Part shown: piece by piece, positions 12,701 to 24,436 of the stretch
How the letters are laid out: each line of letters starts with the position of its first letter
How positions within the stretch are numbered: position 1 is the first letter of the stretch
The notes under the pieces: model-generated
Databases searched by the model: none
The model's input: the letters and a program-made list of their open reading frames with translations, nothing else
What the model was told of the DNA's origin: nothing
Assembly: GCA_018350325.1 (NCBI GenBank)
Contig: JAEVLN010000005.1
Location: 1,994,142-2,058,141 of the forward strand
Reading direction: 5' to 3'
Source: Globodera rostochiensis
Lineage: Eukaryota > Nematoda > Chromadorea > Rhabditida > Heteroderidae
Length of the DNA stretch: 64,000 nucleotides
Translations under genes and position numbers: made by a program

Positions 12701-15700
12701 CAAACTTTTACAATTTACAAACAAAACTTTAGTACCAACAACATTATGCAGCACAGCAAAGTAATCAACAAAATGTGTTTAATTCACCGCCGCCAGGGAA
12801 TGCGACCGGTGGACATTACGCCAATCAGCAAAACACACCGTCACAACCGTCTCCACAACAATATTCGGCGTCGATGGGTGCTCAGTCCGCCATGCATTAC
12901 ATGTCCCCGCCGGGAGTGTGGGGCACGTCACCACAACAGCAACAACAAAATGTACTAATAGGAACTACTAAAGTGTGTTTGTGAACAATTAGGTGTTCTT
13001 ACTGAATGGTTCCGTAAAATAATTTTGTGAAAACAATGGAAGAGAGAAAATTTCTAAAGAACCTGGACACTTACAATACATACAGTATAGATGGGCAAGG
13101 GATGATCGGCCATAAATTGGTGCCAATTGTATTAGCGAGATTTTTAAGGCACCACCGAGTGATTTTGATACATTCCTTTAGCTTCCTGATTACCAACAAC
13201 AGTCGCAAATGACCGTTACGGGACAGACCCCGTCGAACGCGCCCGCTCTGATGCACATGCCGTCTCAACAACAACAGCACTTCCGCACTCCCGGAACGCC
13301 AGGCAGTGTTGGCGGTGGTGCCATGTGTTATGGACATTCACCGGCCGCCACGACTTGTAGCACGTCTACGCCTTTCCATTCGCCTCCCCCGCAACAACAA
13401 ATGGTCGGCACACCGAGCGGAGGCCATCAAACGCCAATGGGAGGAGGACCGACGCCGCCGTATGGAAACAGTGAGTGCCAATGTCTAGACCAAAAATTAA
13501 ATAGAGAAACGATTTTGGTCTCGGTTATCCAATTTATTTCCCTGAGCTTAAGGCCAAGGGAGTGCCGGCAGTGTTCAACAACAGCAACAAAGTCAGCGAG
13601 GCACGCCCGTGGGAAGCGGTGGGTCGACCGTTGAGCACTCGCGGACGAACACCCCACAACAACAGCAGCAGCAGCCCTTTGGACTCCATTCAGTGCAGCA
13701 ACACAACGCTCAGCCGTACCAACAGGGGCCTCCTTCGCATCAAACAATGCAGCAAATGAGCCCGGCCGATTTTTACCAGCAACAGAAGACGGCACAAACC
13801 AAACAAATGCTTCAACAACCTTTAATTACACAACAACAATACCAATCGCAGTCTGCTTCGACTTCTGTTTTTCCTCAACTCTCCGATTTTGCAGAGGACG
13901 GTCTTGTTGACGATCTTGTGGTGCCGAGCATTTCCAATGAAGGTGTGTTTCGCAAAATAATGGATTCCATGAACATAGTCACATGGTGTATGTAGGGTTA
14001 CCTAGTCACATGCATATCTCCGCTCGTTAATGCGAAAAAGGAAACACTCAATTTTATTTAGCCAACTATCCACAAAAAATTGAATGGTTTCCATTTCCTA
14101 TTGTCTGTTCTGTCGTTATTTTTCAATTTATCAGATGTAATCAGGGTTCCCAAATGAAAATTTTCAAAAGCCTCATTTGGCAGGCAAAAAAGCCTCATTT
14201 ATGACCAAAAAACCTCATTTTGCTAAAGCTTTATTTATCCAATAAAAAATGTTCAACGGTTATATTTTTGGAAAGCCATGATCGATGTAAGAAGTTTTTT
14301 GTTTGAAATTAGCATTTGGTAAAACTCGGACACGAATAATCGAAATTGACTTTAATTTGGGCCAGTGATTTCACGGTCTCAACTTTCAATGAATTGCGCA
14401 CATCAGGGATGTCTCTGTTCTGTTCTGATTTTCTGATTTACCAGAATTTCTGGTGATTTTGGGCACCAGAATTCTGATTTCTGGTTTTTTTTTTTGCAAC
14501 CAGAATTCTGATTTCTGGTTTCTGGTTTTTTAGAGAAAAAACCAGAAAAAAAACCAGAAATTCTAAGTTAAAATTTTTAATTACAAGACCTTTTACAAAT
14601 AGCCATTTTTGCAAAATTATTCATTCTTGGGCCAATTTTCTTAACAAATTGTCATTAAAAATCAAAAAAAATTTCCCGGCGGTGCCTATCGGCACCGCCG
14701 ACCCACTCCTATTTCTAAAATACATTAAAAAACGTTCCGATTTTTTTAAGTTTTGGTTGAAAATCTGTTAACAAATCAAGTCAAAAATTCAAAATTTTCT
14801 CGGCGGCGCCTATCGGCACCGCCGACCCACCCGCAAGCAGAATTCGCAAAAAATTTGCATTTTTGATAAATTTGAAAATTGACAAAATTTTTAGAAATTT
14901 ATGTTTAAAATTCTAAAAAAATTTACTGAAAATTGAACTTTTTTGGAAAATTTGATAAGAAAAATGCAATAAAAAACCCAAAAAACACACCCCTAAAATC
15001 GAACTTTTTGGAGGAAAAATTGCTTAAGAAAAATGCGGGAATGATTAAAAAAAATTCTGTTCTGGTTTTCTGATTTACCAGAATTTCTGGTCGTTTTGGG
15101 CACCAGAATTCTGTTTTCTGATTTCTGATTTTTAAAATAAGGACCAGAATTCTGTTTTCTGGTTTCTGATTTTTTTTTATGCAACCAGAATTCTGATTTC
15201 TGGTTTCTGATTTTTAAAAAGTCGACCAGAGCACATCCCTGGCGCACATCCGTCCATTGTGCTAAAATGATGTTTTTTTGCGCGCAGTTTTCCCAAATAC
15301 TTTTTTTTAGTGGGGGGGGGGAGGGTCGGCGGTGCCGATAGGCGCCGCCGAGAAAATTTTTCGCGTTTTTGAATTGATTTGTTAAGAGATTGCAACTAAA
15401 TTTGCAGAAGATGTGATGCTTTTTTGCTTTAAAAATAATTGAAAATGAGGTTTTTTTATTAAGAAAATTCCCAATTATTTCAAACCGGAACAATGGAAAC
15501 AGAGGTTTTTTGAAAATATAGAGAAAAAATGAATTAACATTACGCCAAATATTCAAAATTTAATAGAAATTTTTTAATTTATCATGAAATTCCCAAAAAG
15601 CCTCAAAAAACCTCATAAAACTCCAAAAAACCACAAAATGAGGCTAAACCTCATTTTAAAAATTTAGCCTCATCGGACTATCAAAAAACCACAAAATGAG

Positions 15701-17714
15701 GCTAAAACCTCAGATTTGGGAACCCTGGATGTAATCCTTATGGTTTTTAAAGTAAGCCGTTAAGTTGGCTTTTGTTATTTAACGTTATTTGGCAGATGAT
15801 TTCGATTTGGATTCAATTGAGCCGATGCGATACGGGGACCAACAACAAGGATATCATCACAGTCATCAGCACGTGCAGGCTCAGCAACACCAGCACAATC
15901 ATCAGAGGGTACCGCAACAACAACAGAATGTATTCGCACATGAACAAATGCAATTGATGATGCAACAACAACAACAGCAGCAACAAAGACAACCACAATC
16001 GACTGGAACAGCAGCGGGGGACGGACCACGTCAATTGTTTCAAGTTCAACAGCATTTGATACCAGCCGTAAATCCTTCGCAAGACCAACGCTGTCATCTA
16101 CAGGTTCAGCAGCAGATGCTGAACCAACAGCAGCAGCAAATGCTCAACCAACAACAGCAGCAGATGTTGAACCAACAGCAGCAGCAGATGGCGATGTGTC
16201 AGCAGCAGCGAAGACCAGCACTTGGAGGAGAGCAACAGTATCAGTCGCCGATTACAGTTCGGCAACAAGTTGATGAGGTTTGGTCACCAAATTTGACAAA
16301 AGATGGATTATATTTTTTGTCCTTGTCTGATCAGGTAAATCACATCGAAATGAGTGCAGAGGATAAACTCGCGGCCGAGATGGAAATGTTGCCGGACCGA
16401 TCACCCCAACTTGGCGATAAGCCATTGAGCCCGTCTAAGCTTAGCGAAACGCAAGACCGAAATGTGACGGATGCGATTGCGTCTGTGATGGAAAGAGTTG
16501 CCAAAGCCTCGTTTTCCGTGGGAAATTCCGGTGGAAAAACAGGCAAGCTTGGGAAAGATTGGGCACACGAAAAGTTTCAGTTTTAAATAGTTACTTAATA
16601 ACTGATTTTTTGCAGCCAAATCAAAGGGTCATTTCTCCAAGCGAGGCTCTCTGAACATTGGGAACAGCGGGGTGCCGTCTAATCAGCAGCAATCGGCGGG
16701 ACAAGCGATAACATCGGCGGCAAGTAGTGTGTCCTTCCAGTCGTCCGCAGTGTCGCGGACTCCTACCCCGCAGACGCCGAACAGCAGTGGGATGACTGCG
16801 GTCGCTTCGACGACGGGGGTCTCAGTGGGCTTTGGCGGCAACTGCGGTGAACATTTGGCGACCATGGAGAGAAAGCAGCAGCCATTCGGCGGTGGAGGGT
16901 CGTCGTATCCACCGTCACTGCAACAGCAGTCTCAGCAACAGCGGTCCGCTGATGTTCTTCCAGCTGTGTGCAGACCCTTCTCCTATCCGGCGCCGGGCGT
17001 TGCGTTGGCGGAAAATGGCAATGGCGTGGCACTGGCAAATTCACTGCCGACCAGAAGCGGTTATGAGACAACATCTGGCTCCAATTCGCCCTTCCAAACA
17101 CAATCTGTCCAACAGGTATTATTTGTCGCAAACAAAAAGTTGACTAGGTTGTAAAGTTTTTGCCAAAGTCCGTCGCAAGAGAAAATACTGCTTGAATGAG
17201 AATGACGGGTAAATTTGGTGTCAAGGCACTCGCCGATTCCTCCACTTCCGCCTCCACGACACCGACAACCGCTTCTTCGGTTGGTGGTGGGCCGTCTGCT
17301 CAGTTCAATGGGCATTTTCATGCTACGACGACTATGCAATTCCCACCAACGTCAAATTCGATATCTCCGCCGGCACAAAGGAAAGCGCCGTTGTCTGCTC
17401 CCAGGACTATTGAGGTGCGATTGTCCGTTAACCATGTGCTGAATTTAAAAAACCTAACCATTTAGTCCATGCGTTTTGAGCTTGATTCGTGCCATCAGCT
17501 GATCAGTGTAAAACAGCCGCAAACATCGCAACGGAAGCGCAGGGGGGACAAAGGTGGCGACGGCGGGGAGCAACAGCAGCAGCATTCGACAAAGCGGAAG
17601 GCATCAAAGGATAGCAAAGGCATTGGCGGGCCCAATCTGGCCGTTGCGACTGTCGAAAGCAATTCGTCGAAGGCCCCTGCGTCCACCACGACAGTGTCGA
17701 AGAGGACGCCCTAA
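9774..17714 (+). CDS. large Gln-rich, prion-like nuclear protein (unknown family)
   Basis: About a dozen exons join in phase from ATG 9774 to TAA 17712-17714. Clear junctions include AACAAG|GTTTTT to TTCAG|CAA (10015/10212), CAACAG|GTCTTC to GCAG|CAG (about 11865/11910) and AATGAAG|GTGTGT to GGCAG|AT (about 13942/15794). The product is dominated by Gln runs with Ser/Pro/Thr-rich spacers. It has a basic nuclear-localisation-like stretch PPKKRKRISKKQQQ (about 12285), an acidic patch DFAEDGLVDDLVV followed by DDFDLDSIEP across the largest intron, and three tandem copies of QQQQQMLN (about 16110-16190). The C-terminus is basic (KRKASKDSKG). Composition suggests a transcriptional coactivator or chromatin cofactor. 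No DNA-binding or catalytic domain was recognised, so family assignment is open. One intron (16543-16615) uses a GC donor. The largest intron (about 13.9-15.8 kb) carries two nested MITEs. Confidence 0.7.
14142..15727. mobile_element. hAT-like MITE in intron, 1.59 kb, 8-bp TSD (outer)
   Basis: Begins CAGGGTTCCCAAAT and ends ATTTGGGAACCCTG. It is flanked by exact GATGTAAT at 14134-14141 and 15728-15735. Subterminal AAAGCCTCATTT-type units repeat near both ends in inverse orientation. It contains a second complete element and one GC palindrome at about 15328-15355. It lies inside an intron of the Gln-rich gene and has no transposase frame. Confidence 0.85.
14404..15241. mobile_element. nested hAT-like MITE, 838 bp, 8-bp TSD (inner)
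   Basis: Begins CAGGGATGT and ends ACATCCCTG, with exact GCGCACAT at 14396-14403 and 15242-15249. The arms consist of repeated CCAGAATTCTGATTTCTGG palindromes (about 14440-14560 and 15060-15225). The core holds two GC palindromes at about 14678 and 14803. It sits wholly inside the outer element and therefore inserted later. Confidence 0.85.
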
Positions 17715-19101
17715 AAAGGGGGCAAGGCTGGCCAGAAGCCATGTCTCTCTCACTGGCATCTTCTCCTATCCCCCTCTCCTCAACACCTCTTTATTCTTTG
17801 CCGCTTGTAAATCTCTTACGATTGGCCAACGTTTCAGTCGCTTCTCCCGTTCGTTGCTCAACTTTCTGTCATTATTATCCCGATTTTACCACTGTTCGTT
17901 GCTGTGATGTGCGTTCTGTTTCGGTACACGTTGTCGTAATTTGATTGCCTGTTTGACCGATTTTAATTGTTCCGATACGCAAAGCCACCCACCACAATAC
18001 GCCCATTCTTTTGCTAGTCTTTTAGCGAATTTGGATATGTAACATTAGCGTCAATCACACATAGGATTGCATTGCACTTCTCATCTTTCCACATAATGGT
18101 CTATGGTATTGTATACAATTTGCGCTTGACAAAAGAGCAAAATGTTCCTGGATCGAAGTTACAAATAAAAGGAAGAAAGTCAGAGGCAGCCATACACCAT
18201 TGTTTAGTTGCATTCGTTATCTAAATTGTATAGTTTGCACCTTGCGCACCTCTATGTTCTTTCTTATCAAATTTTAATTCAATTGTTTTACAACGAATTT
18301 TTATTCCGATTTCGTTTGACCCCATCATAAAAGAATGATGATGCTTTTCGTGGAAAGAGCGCAATACTTACCCATGCCCACAACCCCAGCAGAATTTCTA
18401 GCCTCCTCCCTCTGGTTACGTCCTTCACTTTGCAAATCTTCTTCCTCATTTGTTCTGTTTTGCCTCTGCTGCTGTGCCCGACAAAAACTATGCCCTCCTA
18501 TTCATAAAGTTGTAAATAATGCCAAACGCACACTTTCTCAGATTCTTTACCATAATCTCCATCCCCGTCTCTTTTTTGGAGTGCGGCATATTACCCCTTT
18601 CATTACTTTCTCCACATAATTCACATTCGTCCCCAATTTCTCGTCAATTTCATGTAAACCCATTAATTATGCCACCCACAAACGCATTGACTGATCGATT
18701 ATTGGTTTGGACTTTTCATCATTTCTAAGGTCGCGAATTTTACAATTATGAGATAAATAAACTACAAAATAAAACAGGATTCGTCTGTTGTTCTGATCTG
18801 TGTCAATTGACGAAAATTAGGATTGAGACCGAAATGTGCGATTAACGCCCCAGACCTGTCAGCTGAAGGGTCCATCTCCTCGCTCTCTTTGAGAGGGATT
18901 GATTTGGCCTACAATTGTAATCAGGAATTGCCGGTTTACAACCAATTCCGAGTTGTCTCTTGTCAGCCATTATCTTTTTATCCACCATAAAGCTGCCAGG
19001 CAATAGGCGATCGTAGACACTTTACAAACATTTTACACGTAAAGTTAAGTTGCCGTAGAAGAAAGAGATGAGAGAATAAATTAAATAAATATTTAATATC
19101 A
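17715..19101. other. intergenic between convergent genes
   Basis: 3' flank of the Gln-rich gene and of cyclin E. AATAAA-like signals lie at about 18163 (plus) and 18747. Short frames exist but have no splice logic or recognisable domains. No RNA gene was seen. Confidence 0.5.
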
Positions 19102-21451
19102 TCAGAGATTCATAGCCGAGCCAAATTTGCGCTTACGCACCCGAGCCGCCACCCGTAATTCTACCGCTTTACGACGCACCTCCGTCTCCTTTCGCATCCG
19201 TTGCGTAGTTTCCTGAAAAATAAAGCATATAAGTAGACCAATGCTGAAAGAATATGAACAATAGTCAGATTTGAAGACAGATTTAAAAATTACAAAAGAG
19301 TAAATTGTTTAGTATTTTGACATTAAGATTTCTTGGAAAATACGTTAACATATACCAAATGGGCAAGGCAATTGTGTGTATACGTCTGAATGTTGTGTCG
19401 GTCGTCGTGGGGCACGTCCGGCAGACAAGGAATTGCGGTTCCTGTCGGTTCATTGCGGTCAAACACTTGGACAAATGGCTCAATATAAGCGCGGACTTCA
19501 CGAATTTTGTCGGGCGAAAAGCCTAAAAACATCAGTTAAAACAATAATTAATTACAAAAAAACGGAGGTACCGGTCAATTGACAGATCAAATTCTCAGGC
19601 TCATAACAGCAAAGAACAACCGCCGTGGCCAATTCGCTGTAACGGAAATGAAGACAGCCCGCGTCCAGCATAGCCAAGTCCAAAATCTTAATTACACTTA
19701 TTATTTAAGCCCCGACAAAAACCATACCCTGATAAAATAAAACGCTGAAAATTAGTTTTTGTTTTGTATTGATTTCGGAAAAACAAGACAACCCCACCAG
19801 ATTTGTACTTAATATTTATTTACCGATGCCAACCGGACGAATTCGCCTCGCATCAGTTTGGGCACAGTGCACCGTTGGTCCGGATAGATGTGTCCGCTGC
19901 TGTACGAGCTGTGCCCTACGTAGCTGATGTCAGCCTGAGCGGTGTGGAGCAGCACACGCGGGGAGGAGCCAATATGGGAGAGTTGCATTCGCGGGAAGGC
20001 ACAGCTGAAGGAAATGTGCCGGACACGCGCTGTCTCGACACTGTTGGTAGTTGTAACCTAAAGTTGGGACATTCACTCGTCAAGTATCAAAGACATCGAA
20101 TGCCTCAAAATGATCGTCTCTTCTTAGGGAAGAAGGCGACGGGTCCTCGTCGTCCAATGGGAACGGAAGAGACGGAACGGCCGATGGAAGAAAACATTTT
20201 TGCATTTGTTTGGTATCGTCCGGCAAATTGTTCTCATCGTTTGGCAGTGCCGACACAATGCTCACTTCCAGCGACGGATAACCGAACGGAGACTGCTCGG
20301 AATCGGCGTTGGCCGAGGCCATTTCCGACGACCGTTTGCCTTGAAAGGCAACTTCAAATAATTGGGTTAACCTCCGTTTCTTTCAACGAACGGCCAAAGA
20401 AATTTGGAATGGAAAAAGCAATTCAATCCCTCAACCATTCGATAGGCCCAATAAACTGATACTTTCTTTTTAAGAGGATTTTCCTTTCAATAGTCACAAA
20501 AAAAACTGTTAGTTATGGCCAACCTGCGGAAATGACAACTCGCTGCGCGGGAATCACTTCGTCCGTGCTCATCAGCTGCATGTAAAGCGCCAGCCAATGG
20601 ACGGCGGTCACCGGGTAACAAGTCCAATCCAGCTTCTCCAACATAATCTCTTCAATGCCACGAATGTCCGACACCGAACAGCAGCTTAAAGTGAATAAGA
20701 CCCTTTTACAGTAAATAACAAAACAAACCCGTCGGTATATTCAGCAATTTCAGCGATCTTCGGAGGGTAAATTTCCTGTCGATATTCGTAACGTAAAGAA
20801 TAAAAAGAAGCGCTTTTAACCTCGACTTTGCTCGCGATCGCCAGGGCAGTCGAGCCAAAAAGCTGTAGTCGTTGCGGCTGCAATTGTTCTTCACTCAAAG
20901 CAATGTACCGGTCGATGTAATCGACGCACAAATGGAAAGTTTCCCGGTGAAGATGCTTATCGGCACAAACCTATTAATATTTCTAAAACGGAAAACGATC
21001 GACTCGCTTACGTCCATCACCCAATCGAGCAACATGGAACGCATTTTGGCATTGATCTTCTTCTGACGCGAAAATACGTGCGGGTCTCGACGTAACTTTT
21101 CATCCTTCTCACACAACAGTGACCAAACCTTAAATGAAAAATTAAAGCTGGCGGAGGATTTTTATTTTGGATAGATGAGGCAAATAGACTTTATCCTAAT
21201 GATTTTTGCCAGTTGAAGATTTTGGACTAAGCCACTGCCCAAAGCGTGTTTCCTGCTTCACAACAAATTCTCACCCCCTTCCTTTCCCCGCCGAGGTAAT
21301 GGTCAGGTCAACAGCCCCGCATCCCTCACTGGTACGCATTGTTTTTTGAATCGTTAACCTTATGTGGCGAGCCCAAATCGGATGAATCAAATTGCGGCGG
21401 AGGGTCGGTGGCTCTTTTTTGTCTCGGTGGTGTCCGATGTCCAATTTTCAT
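19102..21451 (-). CDS. cye-1: cyclin E
   Basis: G1/S cyclin, activating partner of CDK2. Exon 1 is 21359-21451 (31 codons, starting MKIGHRTPPRQKRA). It joins in phase 0 to 21012-21128, which reads VWSLLCEKDEK then MRSMLLDWVMD. The cyclin box continues with HLHRETFHLCVDYIDRY, EEIYPPKIAEIAEYTDG and EKLDWTCYPVTAVHWLALYMQ. The second cyclin fold holds LDLAMLDAGCLHF, and the typical cyclin E end DDRHNIQTYTHNCLAHL lies before a basic tail ending SAMNL. The EEIYPP and HNIQT signatures set it apart from cyclins A, B and D. Unusually, two exons (about 19830-20060 and 20080-20345) put roughly 150 extra residues, the first part acidic and Ser-rich, between YMQ...VVISA and the second fold. Exon ends in that insert are less certain. 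The stop is at 19102-19104. Confidence 0.9.
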
Positions 21452-22070
21452 GACAAGCAGCAGTAAAATTATGTGTTAAAATAAGTTAAGAGAGAAGTGA
21501 AATCGAATCGCATCAAACAGAAATATGGCCAATTAATTGTGTTAAAAAGGGCGAAGTCGAATTCTGGGACTTCTAAAAGTTAATTTAAAATGGACGGACA
21601 AAAACACTTAGGGCCGTCCGTATCCAGCGGAAAAGTTAGCCAAAATTTACAGCGGCTTACCCCAAAAAAACTTAAAATCAGCCTTTAAGTGGAATCAAAG
21701 CTAAGCACGCGTTAAAAGCGTTATAAAATATTTTGTTCTCCGGCCGGCTTTCGCGCTCCATCCAGTAGAAAAGCGTGAAAGTTCTCAAATTTAAGAGAGA
21801 GGCGAGCTGCACATTTTATGGCAATAATTTCGCGCATTTAATTTCTCGCTAATTTAATTTGATTCAAAAATTGTAGCCGCAACAAAATGCCATATTTAAT
21901 TTAAGACTTTTGGTCCAATTCTTTTTTTCAGCCTCCTGTTTTCACTTTCCGGTGTTTAAGAGAAGCCAAAGAGCACTCACTGCTAACATTGGGCTTATAT
22001 ATTCATTTTAATTTCAACAAATAAAAAATACTTTAAAGCATTTGGAATTTAAATTTTATTTAAGAATCTT
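21452..22070. promoter_or_regulatory. divergent intergenic region, cyclin E / LYRM1-like
   Basis: About 620 bp separate two gene starts that point away from each other, so promoters for both should lie here. No specific E2F or TATA element was identified with confidence. AT-rich near the LYRM1 side. Confidence 0.4.
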
Positions 22071-22619
22071 ATGAATAGAAGTGAGATTTTGCGATTATAT
22101 CGACGAATCATACGTTTTTCAAGGGATTGGGTTGCTCAAGAACCGGCCAACACTAACAAAGAACGTCAATACATCCGAGAAGAGGCCCAAAAAGGCTTCA
22201 GAGCACATAAAAGTGTATGTTTTAAAGCAATAGTTACTTTTTGTCTGTTTCAGCAGTTTCCAAAATTGAACATATATAATATTTGTTAATTTCATTAAAT
22301 ACCAATTTCATTCTTCCGATATTCAGGAGACAGACCCTGAAAAAATCCGCGATTTGTCAAAAGAAGCCGAGAAGCGTGTGGAAATCGCGTGCCATTATCA
22401 AATCCCTTACGATCGGCCTTCCTATTTGCCTCCGTCCACTTCCTTTGGTCGGTTTAGCCATTTGAAGCGTAAAACGATCACTTTTTTTGATCAGATGTCG
22501 ACCCACGGTCAAAGACAGCCAAGCAGCGGACGCTTCACCGGTCTCCAACACCGTCAAAATTCGAAAGTCGTCCACCCGACACTCCTCTCGGGGACACTTC
22601 CGACCGATCTCCTCAGTAA
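22071..22619 (+). CDS. LYRM1-like LYR-motif protein
   Basis: Starts ATG 22071 (MNRSEILRLYRRIIRFSRDW). The LYR tripeptide and following Phe fit the LYRM family, mitochondrial acyl-carrier-binding adaptors. Exon 1 ends ...FRAHKS on GTATGT at about 22216. Exon 2 begins after TTCAG at about 22327 with ETDPEKIRD and contains RVEIACHYQIPYDRPSYLPP, which aligns with the LYRM1 core (IPY.RP..LPP). If a 47-bp intron (GTCGGTTTAG to TTGATCAG, 22448-22494) is removed, the frame closes at TAA 22617-22619, giving a normal LYRM1-sized protein. If it is retained, the frame instead runs open into the eEF2-methyltransferase frame. The 3' structure is therefore ambiguous. Confidence 0.7.
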
Positions 22620-24021
22620 AGCCGGCTCTATTCGCTCTTTCTTTTCCGCTTTTTTCGCTTGCTTGCCAATAGATGAGGAATGTTTGGAAGAATTTGTGAG
22701 ACAAATTCAAAAATGCTCAAATTTGGACGCGTTCGTCTTTGGGTCTCCGGCGAGGATTTGTTATGCGCCAAAGAGGGTTCGGCTTAGGGCACTTCTCAAA
22801 CGTCTTATTGATAAGGTGCGAATTGATTTGCCAATTTCCATATATATTTATATTCTATTTTGTAAGATGGATGCTTTTGGCATGGAGCCGAGGGATGTTC
22901 TGTATGAAACACTGTGCGCCTCAATGGCTTACGACACCGAAAATGGCGGAGACGGCTGTTTTTTCAGAATATTTCCTGACTTTTCTGCTCCAAACTTCTC
23001 ACAAGCGCCTTATATACTGCTCAAAGAAAGTGTTCAGCACATTTCTCAGGGAACGACGGGACTTAGTTGTTGGCAGGTCTGTGGGAAACAACTTTTGAGA
23101 TATACGAATATAAGAATCGGTTTTTTTTTACTCGTACTTTACAAATTGTGGCCGTTTGGTATGCTTAGCGTCGCCTTCAATTGCTTTTCCTTTTAGGCCT
23201 CCTCAGTTTTGGCCAACTTTTTCTTCCATCCGTCGCATTTTGATACTTTTTCTGCCGTTTCCCATGTGTTGGAATTGGGCGCCGGCTGTGGCCTCGCCGG
23301 CATTTCTTTCGCTGCTTCAAATGCCGTGGCAAAAGTCACTCTCACCGACGCGCATCCGTCCGTTCTGTGCCAATTGCGAGAGAATGTGGCGCTGAATTTT
23401 GACTGTGCAAAAAGCAAAACGGCGGCTGTTTCGGTTGAGCATTTGGACTGGACGGACTACGAACGGCATTCGCTTCCTCGGGACGTCGACCTCATCATCG
23501 CATCGGGTTGGCCAAGCATTTTTGAACTCAAATTGTGTCCGATTGCTAATAAAAATGCTTCCACATTTCAGATGTAGTCTTCGACCGGGCCCTTTTCTGT
23601 CCATTTGCCGCTCTCCTTCGCCATTTGCTCCTCGGAGAAAGCGCCGTCGGGTTAATTTGTTGTGCTATCCGCGACAAAAGCACCGTCGAATTGTTTCTCG
23701 GCGAAATCGGTCACACCTTCGATTTTTACGCGTAAAACTTAAGCAATTGTCGTATATTTTCAGAAAAACACGGAATTTTACTTCGTGCACAATTCGATTG
23801 CCGCTTGCGAAATTGCGTCAGTGGAAGTCAAATTGCATTCGTTCGTAGAAATTTACACGCAGAAACTGAATTACATCAAACTGTTTGGTTTGATACGATT
23901 TTCCCCATTGATTTGTCAGGCAATTTGTCCTTTCCGGTTGTCATTTTTGAATTTGTTAAATGTTAATTGCTCTTTCTACACCTCTCACGATTGCTGTTTC
24001 ATTAGGTCAGGGACATTTTGA
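22495..24021 (+). CDS. EEF2KMT: eEF2-lysine N-methyltransferase (FAM86 family)
   Basis: Seven-beta-strand SAM methyltransferase expected to methylate a Lys of elongation factor 2. The FAM86 N-terminal region reads IRSFFSAFFACLPIDEE and PRDVLYETLCASMAYDT. ISQGTTGLSCWQ is the family Y/GTTGL-W motif. VLELGAGCGLAGISF (about 23265) is SAM motif I, EHLDWTDY follows, and ASDVVFDRALFCPFAALL holds the motif-III-like strand. Introns sit at about 22816, 23077, 23514 and 23730. The last one is awkward: the GT donor after TTTTACGC gives a poor tail, whereas a GC donor two bases earlier gives NTEFYFVHNSIAACEIAS, which resembles the family end. The stop is thus uncertain (about 23848-24021). The proposed ATG 22495 directly follows CAG at the LYRM1-like acceptor, and about 125 bp overlap the LYRM1 tail in another frame. 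Confidence 0.75.
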
Positions 24022-24436
24022 ATCCCATGAATAAAAACTGGATCGAGAATTGTTTATCAATTGATAAAAAAGCGTAATGGATCATAGATTCAAAACAAGA
24101 AGATAAAACACACATAAATTGATTAAAATTTGTTTTTAATTATAAAAAATATTAATTGCCAGAAGAAAAGAAAAAATAAATAACAGCTGTTCACAATAAA
24201 ATTCTAAAATTATCTCCACCACCCCATAAAGTTCGAGTAGTCCAACCAACTGGGCATGCACAAAATAAGGTTCGCGTTCACACCCCCAGAAAACTTTAAA
24301 TGATACTAGTGAGTTAAGAAAGCTAAATTCTTGCCAAAGATCTAAAAAAGCTTGGAAAATGTCTAATTTTTGTAAATTTGGTCCGGGTTTAGTCTCAGTC
24401 GTACCAAAACCCCGGGATCCCGATCCAAGCGCCCAA
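24022..24436. other. intergenic, no gene seen
   Basis: AT-rich 3' flank between the convergent methyltransferase and PRC1 copy 1. Nothing recognisable. Confidence 0.5.

Noticed and set aside
22335..23196. Taking the continuous frame as proof of a LYRM1-methyltransferase fusion protein
   Set aside because: A 47-bp GT-AG intron and a stop in another frame offer an equally good two-gene reading, so the fusion is kept only as a hypothesis.
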